DNA from: Candidatus Brevibacterium intestinigallinarum
GTDB lineage: Bacteria; Actinomycetota; Actinomycetes; Actinomycetales; Brevibacteriaceae
Reading direction: 5' to 3'
Length of the DNA: 7,992 nt
NCBI GenBank assembly: GCA_019117325.1
Contig: DWZY01000285.1
Location: 1-7,992 of the forward strand
Shown: in pieces, positions 5,455 to 7,992 of the stretch
Layout of the letters: every line of letters begins with the position of its first letter
Position numbering within the stretch: the first letter of the stretch is position 1
Made by a program: the position numbers and the translations under genes
The notes under the pieces: model-generated
Databases searched by the model: none
Seen by the model: only the letters and a program-made list of their open reading frames with translations
Told to the model about the DNA's origin: nothing

Positions 5455-5576
5455 GTATCCACACACCTGACCGGATGTCCGCGCATCGCAGGATTCCGCT
5501 CTTCGAAATACCTTCGTGACCAGCGGAATCACATCGTTGTCGTTCTATCCACGGCTGTGGACAACGCTGGGGACAA
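5455..5576. other. Cluster of DnaA-box-like sequences in a convergent intergenic region
   Basis: Four 9-mers resemble DnaA boxes. TGTGGACAA at 5556-5564 is the exact reverse complement of TTGTCCACA, the form favoured in high-GC actinobacteria. TGGGGACAA at 5568-5576 differs by one base in the same orientation, 12 bp away. GTATCCACA at 5455-5463 is one base from TTATCCACA. CTATCCACG at 5545-5553 is two bases off and opposes the box at 5556. The stretch 5492-5550 is roughly half GC, low for this DNA. The genes on both sides end here, so no promoter is needed. The true oriC normally lies next to dnaA, which is not in the window. Confidence 0.45.
5492..5530. terminator. 9-bp inverted repeat between convergent genes, possible bidirectional terminator
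   Basis: GATTCCGCT (5492-5500) and AGCGGAATC (5522-5530) are perfect complements around a 21-nt loop that itself holds CGAA (5504-5507) and TTCG (5513-5516). It lies 37 bp after the yczE stop and between convergent genes, which suits transcription termination. It lacks a T-run on either side, so a protein-binding or recombination site is an alternative. Confidence 0.35.
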
Positions 5577-5581
5577 CCTGC

Positions 5582-5597
5582 CTGCGCTGCAGCGCAG
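5582..5597. repeat. 16-bp perfect palindrome
   Basis: CTGCGCTGCAGCGCAG is a perfect palindrome just right of the DnaA-box-like cluster. Its right half, CAGCGCAG, recurs at 5617-5624, followed by the palindrome CGATCGATCG (5625-5634). With no loop it suits dimeric protein binding better than a transcript hairpin. Confidence 0.55.
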
Positions 5598-5642
5598 AGT
5601 CGATCAGTGCACCCCTCAGCGCAGCGATCGATCGTGTGAAGA

Positions 5643-5690
5643 CCCGGTCGCGCACGGAGGCCCGGTCGCGTCCGGCGACTCAGTCGCGCG
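5643..5690. repeat. 18-bp imperfect direct repeats at the aminotransferase 3' end
   Basis: CCCGGTCGCG occurs at 5643-5652 and 5661-5670, exactly 18 bp apart. A third, diverged copy (CTCAGTCGCG, 5679-5688) keeps the spacing and overlaps the last codons of the aminotransferase. Function unknown; a slippage-derived duplication or a repeated protein site. Confidence 0.45.
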
Positions 5691-6864
5691 CAGACGCCAT
5701 GAGCTCCGCGATCCCGTCGATCCCCCGCCGGATCGTCTCCTCGTCCGCCGCGTAGGACAGCCGGACGAAGCCCTCGCCGTGCGCCCCGAAGGCGGTCCCC
5801 GGTATCACCGCGACCCGATGGTCGACCAGCAGCCGCTCCACGAACGCATCGCTCGTGAGTCCTGAGGCGCTGATGTCCGCGAACACGTAGAACGCACCGT
5901 CCGCCCCCGTGCACGTGACGCCCGGGATCGCGGAGAGGCCGTCGACGATGAGGTCCCTGCGCGAGCGGTAGGTGGCGATCATCGCCGTGAGCGCATCCTG
6001 CGGTCCGGTCAGTGCGGCGACCGCCGCCTTCTGCACGAACGCGGGCGAGCAGGAGGTGACGCCCTCCTTCATGACGATCGTCGTCGCCAGCAGGTGCTCC
6101 GGCCCGATGATGTAGCCCACCCGCCAGCCGGTCATCGCGTACGACTTCGACAGCGAGCCCACCATGAGGACGTGCTGGAAGTCCGGGACCGCCTGTGCGA
6201 TCGAGACGTGGCGGACCCCGTCGTGGACGATGTGCTCGTAGACCTCGTCGGAGATGACGATGAAGTCGTGCTTCCGGGCGAGCTCCGCGATCGCGACCAG
6301 CTCCTCCTCCGGCACGACCGCGCCCAGCGGGTTGGCCGGCGAGTTGAGCATGAGGGCCCGGGTGCGGGGCGTCAGCGCGGCCTCCACCTGCGCGGCGGTC
6401 ACGATGAAGCCGTTGTCCTCCGTGAGCGGCACGTCGACGGCGTTCGCACCCATGAGGTGGATCTGCCCCTTGTAGTTCGCATACGCGGGGTCCGTCACGA
6501 GCACGTCGTCGCCCGCATCCACCGCGGTGCGCAGCGCGAGGAACATCCCCTCCTGCCCGCCCACGGTCACCACCACGTTTTCCGGTCCGACCTCGCGACC
6601 CCACCGCTGCGTGTAGACCTGTGCGATGGCCTCGCGCAGCTCCGGGATCCCCGCGTTGGGGGTGTAGCGGGTCTCACCCGCGCGCATCGAGTCGATCGCC
6701 GCCTCGATGACGTGGGGAGGGGTGTCGAAGTCCGGTTCGCCCAGAGTCAGGATCGCAACTCCGTCGATCACAGCGGCCCGTTCCGAGACCGTCCGGATGG
6801 CGCTGACCGGATAGTCCTGCGCGGTCCGGGAGGCGCTGGGGACTGCGGGCGCGTCGTGCGTCAT
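5680..6864 (-). CDS. PLP-dependent class I/II aminotransferase
   Basis: A 394-aa fold-type I aminotransferase, normal length, cytoplasmic, moving an amino group between an amino acid (aspartate, alanine or aromatic type) and a 2-oxo acid. Visible residues: L-G-E-P-D-F-D-T-P (41-49), N178 in S-P-A-N-P-L-G, D206 and Y209 in I-S-D-E-V-Y, the PLP-binding K240 in S-L-S-K-S-Y-A-M-T-G-W-R, R248 close behind, and substrate-carboxylate R368 in G-F-V-R-L-S-Y. The common N-P-T-G is N-P-L-G here, a small deviation. No N-terminal winged helix is present, so it is not a MocR-type regulator. ATG at 6864 has AAGGAGT (complement of 6869-6875) 4 nt upstream. It lies 98 bp after the rhomboid gene on the same strand and converges on yczE. 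Substrate cannot be named from sequence. Confidence 0.93.
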   Translation of the reverse strand: MTHDAPAVPSASRTAQDYPVSAIRTVSERAAVIDGVAILTLGEPDFDTPPHVIEAAIDSMRAGETRYTPNAGIPELREAIAQVYTQRWGREVGPENVVVTVGGQEGMFLALRTAVDAGDDVLVTDPAYANYKGQIHLMGANAVDVPLTEDNGFIVTAAQVEAALTPRTRALMLNSPANPLGAVVPEEELVAIAELARKHDFIVISDEVYEHIVHDGVRHVSIAQAVPDFQHVLMVGSLSKSYAMTGWRVGYIIGPEHLLATTIVMKEGVTSCSPAFVQKAAVAALTGPQDALTAMIATYRSRRDLIVDGLSAIPGVTCTGADGAFYVFADISASGLTSDAFVERLLVDHRVAVIPGTAFGAHGEGFVRLSYAADEETIRRGIDGIAELMASARD

Positions 6865-6905
6865 CGGTACTCCTTCATCGGTGCGAGGGCGGCTCCTCAG
6901 CGCAC

Positions 6906-6911
6906 ACGATA
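6906..6911 (-). promoter_or_regulatory. Weak candidate -10 box for the aminotransferase gene
   Basis: TATCGT on the minus strand, 41 nt before the ATG, in the 98-bp gap after the rhomboid gene. No good -35 is visible at 16-18 bp. The aminotransferase may instead be read through from ppiA-rhomboid. Confidence 0.25.
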
Positions 6912-6962
6912 GGGGACGTGAACCCCGGTCATGGCAGGCGGGTCAGCCAGCCGCGGGCGTTG

Positions 6963-7655
6963 TCATCCCGCCATGAGCGCGGATGCCCGCAGACCCGGCA
7001 TCGCTGCCAGGACCATCGTCGCGACGAGGATGCCGGCGGCGATCCAGAACCAGAGCCGCGACCGCAGGCCCGGCAGCAGGGCCGCACATCCCAGGGCGAA
7101 GCCCACGACCAGACCGCCCGCGTGGGACTCCCACGAGATGCCCGGGGCCACGAAGCCGTAGATCACGTTGATGACGAGGAACACGGCCGCACCGCCCCAG
7201 TTCCGGTCGAGGGCCCGGGTGGGCGTGAGGACGACACCCAGAAGACCGAACAGCGCACCCGAGGCGCCCACATGCAGCGAATACCAGCTGGGATCGAACG
7301 GGGCGGACAGCAGCAGCACTGCAGCGGACCCGCCCAGACCGGACAGCACGTAGACGAGCAGGTACCGCGCGTGCCCCAGCGCCCGCTCGACGAAACCGCC
7401 GAACAGCAGGACGCCGATCATGTTGAAGAGCAGGTGCATGACGTCCGCGTGGACGAGCATGACCGTGAGCGCGCGCCAGGGCTCCGTCGCGGACAGCATC
7501 GGCGAAAACCCCAGGAGCAGGCCCAGCTGGACGCCCGGGATGAGGTCGACAAGCCAACAGGCCACCGTCGTGATGACGATGGCCTGTGTGACGGGAGCTC
7601 CCGCCAGCAGCGCGGGACGGCGCCGTCTGGCGGGAGGCTGAGCGGGTGGTGTCAC
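6963..7655 (-). CDS. Rhomboid family intramembrane serine protease
   Basis: A 230-aa membrane protease predicted to cut transmembrane substrates inside the bilayer. The GTG at 7655 overlaps the ppiA stop as GTGA. Longer ATG-initiated readings run back into ppiA in another frame and are not supported. A GGAG lies about 11 nt upstream. After a short basic Pro/Arg-rich N-terminus, membrane segments fall at roughly 22-40, 66-88, 98-117, 131-146, 156-170, 177-196 and 202-220. Family marks: W60-R61 in E-P-W-R-A-L-T, H69, H74 and N78 in H-A-D-V-M-H-L-L-F-N, catalytic S132 in G-A-S-G-A-L-F-G, and catalytic H178 in W-E-S-H-A-G-G. Both members of the Ser-His dyad are present, so it should be active. 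The cyclophilin-rhomboid order near gyrA is common in Micrococcales. Substrates unknown. Confidence 0.92.
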   Translation of the reverse strand: MTPPAQPPARRRRPALLAGAPVTQAIVITTVACWLVDLIPGVQLGLLLGFSPMLSATEPWRALTVMLVHADVMHLLFNMIGVLLFGGFVERALGHARYLLVYVLSGLGGSAAVLLLSAPFDPSWYSLHVGASGALFGLLGVVLTPTRALDRNWGGAAVFLVINVIYGFVAPGISWESHAGGLVVGFALGCAALLPGLRSRLWFWIAAGILVATMVLAAMPGLRASALMAG

Positions 7656-7992
7656 CCCTCGATGATCTCCACGGACTCCATGACGATGGGCTCCTGCGGG
7701 CGGTCCATCGCACCGGTGGGCGCGGCCTCGATCGCGTCGACGACCTTCTTCGAGTCCTCGTCGACGACCTCGCCGAAGATCGTGTGCTTGCCGTTGAGCC
7801 ACGGGGTGGGGACGGTCGAGATGAAGAACTGCGAGCCGTTCGTGCCCTTGCCGCCGCGGATGCCGGCATTCGCCATCGCCAGCAGGTACGGGCGATCGAA
7901 CTGGAGCTCCGGGTGGATCTCGTCGTCGAAGGTGTAGCCGGGGCCGCCGGTGCCGGTGCCCAGCGGGCAGCCGCCCTGGATCATGAAGTCCT
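7652..7992 (-). CDS. ppiA: Cyclophilin-type peptidylprolyl isomerase, C-terminal part (cut by window edge)
   Basis: The last 112 residues of a cyclophilin, which speeds cis-trans isomerisation of peptide bonds before proline. The start lies beyond the right edge, and the frame is open through 7992. Visible marks are D-F-M-I-Q-G-G-C-P (the usual F-x-I-Q-G-G core), G-T-G-T-G-G-P-G-Y, M-A-N-A-G, G-S-Q-F-F-I-S-T, and L-N-G-K-H-T-I-F-G-E-V-V near the C-terminus. The G-G-C-P-L-G variant is frequent in Micrococcales. The internal methionine at 7984 is the middle of the conserved F-M-I-Q-G-G motif, not the start. The catalytic Arg segment (F-H-R) is outside the window. No C-terminal extension; probably cytoplasmic. 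The TGA overlaps the rhomboid start, indicating coupled translation. Confidence 0.93.
   Translation of the reverse strand, partial: DFMIQGGCPLGTGTGGPGYTFDDEIHPELQFDRPYLLAMANAGIRGGKGTNGSQFFISTVPTPWLNGKHTIFGEVVDEDSKKVVDAIEAAPTGAMDRPQEPIVMESVEIIEG

Noticed and set aside
4570..5532. Open reading frame of 320 codons on the minus strand across crgA and yczE
   Set aside because: Its translation is dominated by D/H/R/E low-complexity sequence, the mirror of hydrophobic codons on the other strand, and it has no family match.
5455..5679. tRNA or small RNA gene in the convergent gap
   Set aside because: No cloverleaf, T-loop GGTTCGA-type sequence or promoter was seen; repeats and DnaA-like boxes explain the visible patterns.
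6912..6926. GGGG-acgtgaa-CCCC hairpin before the aminotransferase
   Set aside because: The stem is only 4 bp of simple G/C runs and is expected by chance in this DNA.
7655..7802. Rhomboid starting at ATG 7802
   Set aside because: The added residues are Arg-rich shadow translation of ppiA, while GTG 7655 gives the common GTGA overlap.
1..7992. Defence system, prophage, transposon or CRISPR array
   Set aside because: No transposase, integrase, nuclease, repeat-spacer pattern or phage protein appears; all genes fit housekeeping or metabolic families.

Overview
The window is GC-rich chromosomal DNA of an actinobacterium, most likely a member of the Micrococcales. The evidence is the GTG starts, strong GC bias at third codon positions, GTGA and TGATG gene overlaps, a class E sortase, a CrgA cell-division protein and a rhomboid next to a cyclophilin. 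ppiA, rhomboid, crgA, sortase and pabA/trpG normally lie a few genes from gyrA/oriC in this group, so the window is probably origin-proximal. The species cannot be fixed from sequence alone.

Layout, left to right. (a) 1-1529, minus strand: an acyl-CoA dehydrogenase translationally coupled by GTGA to the N-terminus of an APH-like phosphotransferase that runs off the left edge. This pairing recalls kinase/dehydrogenase couples such as LvaA/LvaC and the fused ACAD10/ACAD11, which process hydroxyacyl-CoAs. (b) 1530-1696: a spacer with a TGATCA-GA-TGATCA operator-like element. (c) 1697-3821, minus strand: a tight operon of class E sortase, a 54-aa membrane protein missing from a simple ATG scan for long ORFs, and a glutamine amidotransferase (pabA/trpG). 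Each junction is a 1-nt TGATG overlap. (d) 3822-4052: a divergent promoter region with several hairpins. (e) 4053-5454, plus strand: CrgA with an unusual N-terminal extension of about 160 residues, then a YczE-family membrane protein. (f) 5455-5679: a convergent intergenic region, relatively AT-rich in part, with DnaA-box-like sequences, a 9-bp inverted repeat, a 16-bp palindrome and 18-bp repeats. (g) 5680-6864, minus strand: a class I/II PLP aminotransferase. (h) 6963-7992, minus strand: a cyclophilin (its 5' end is beyond the window) coupled by GTGA to a rhomboid protease.

The core genes serve the cell envelope and division (CrgA, sortase, rhomboid), protein folding (cyclophilin) and folate/tryptophan precursor supply (pabA/trpG). 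The dehydrogenase/kinase pair and the YczE/aminotransferase pair look like lineage-specific insertions into this conserved neighbourhood. There is no gene-free stretch over 300 bases; the two largest gaps are 231 and 225 bases. I saw no rRNA, tRNA, CRISPR array, transposase or phage gene.

The most interesting points are the kinase/dehydrogenase pair, the polyampholytic extension of CrgA facing a sortase with its own long disordered N-terminus, and the DnaA-box cluster between convergent genes. None of these amounts to a proven new system.
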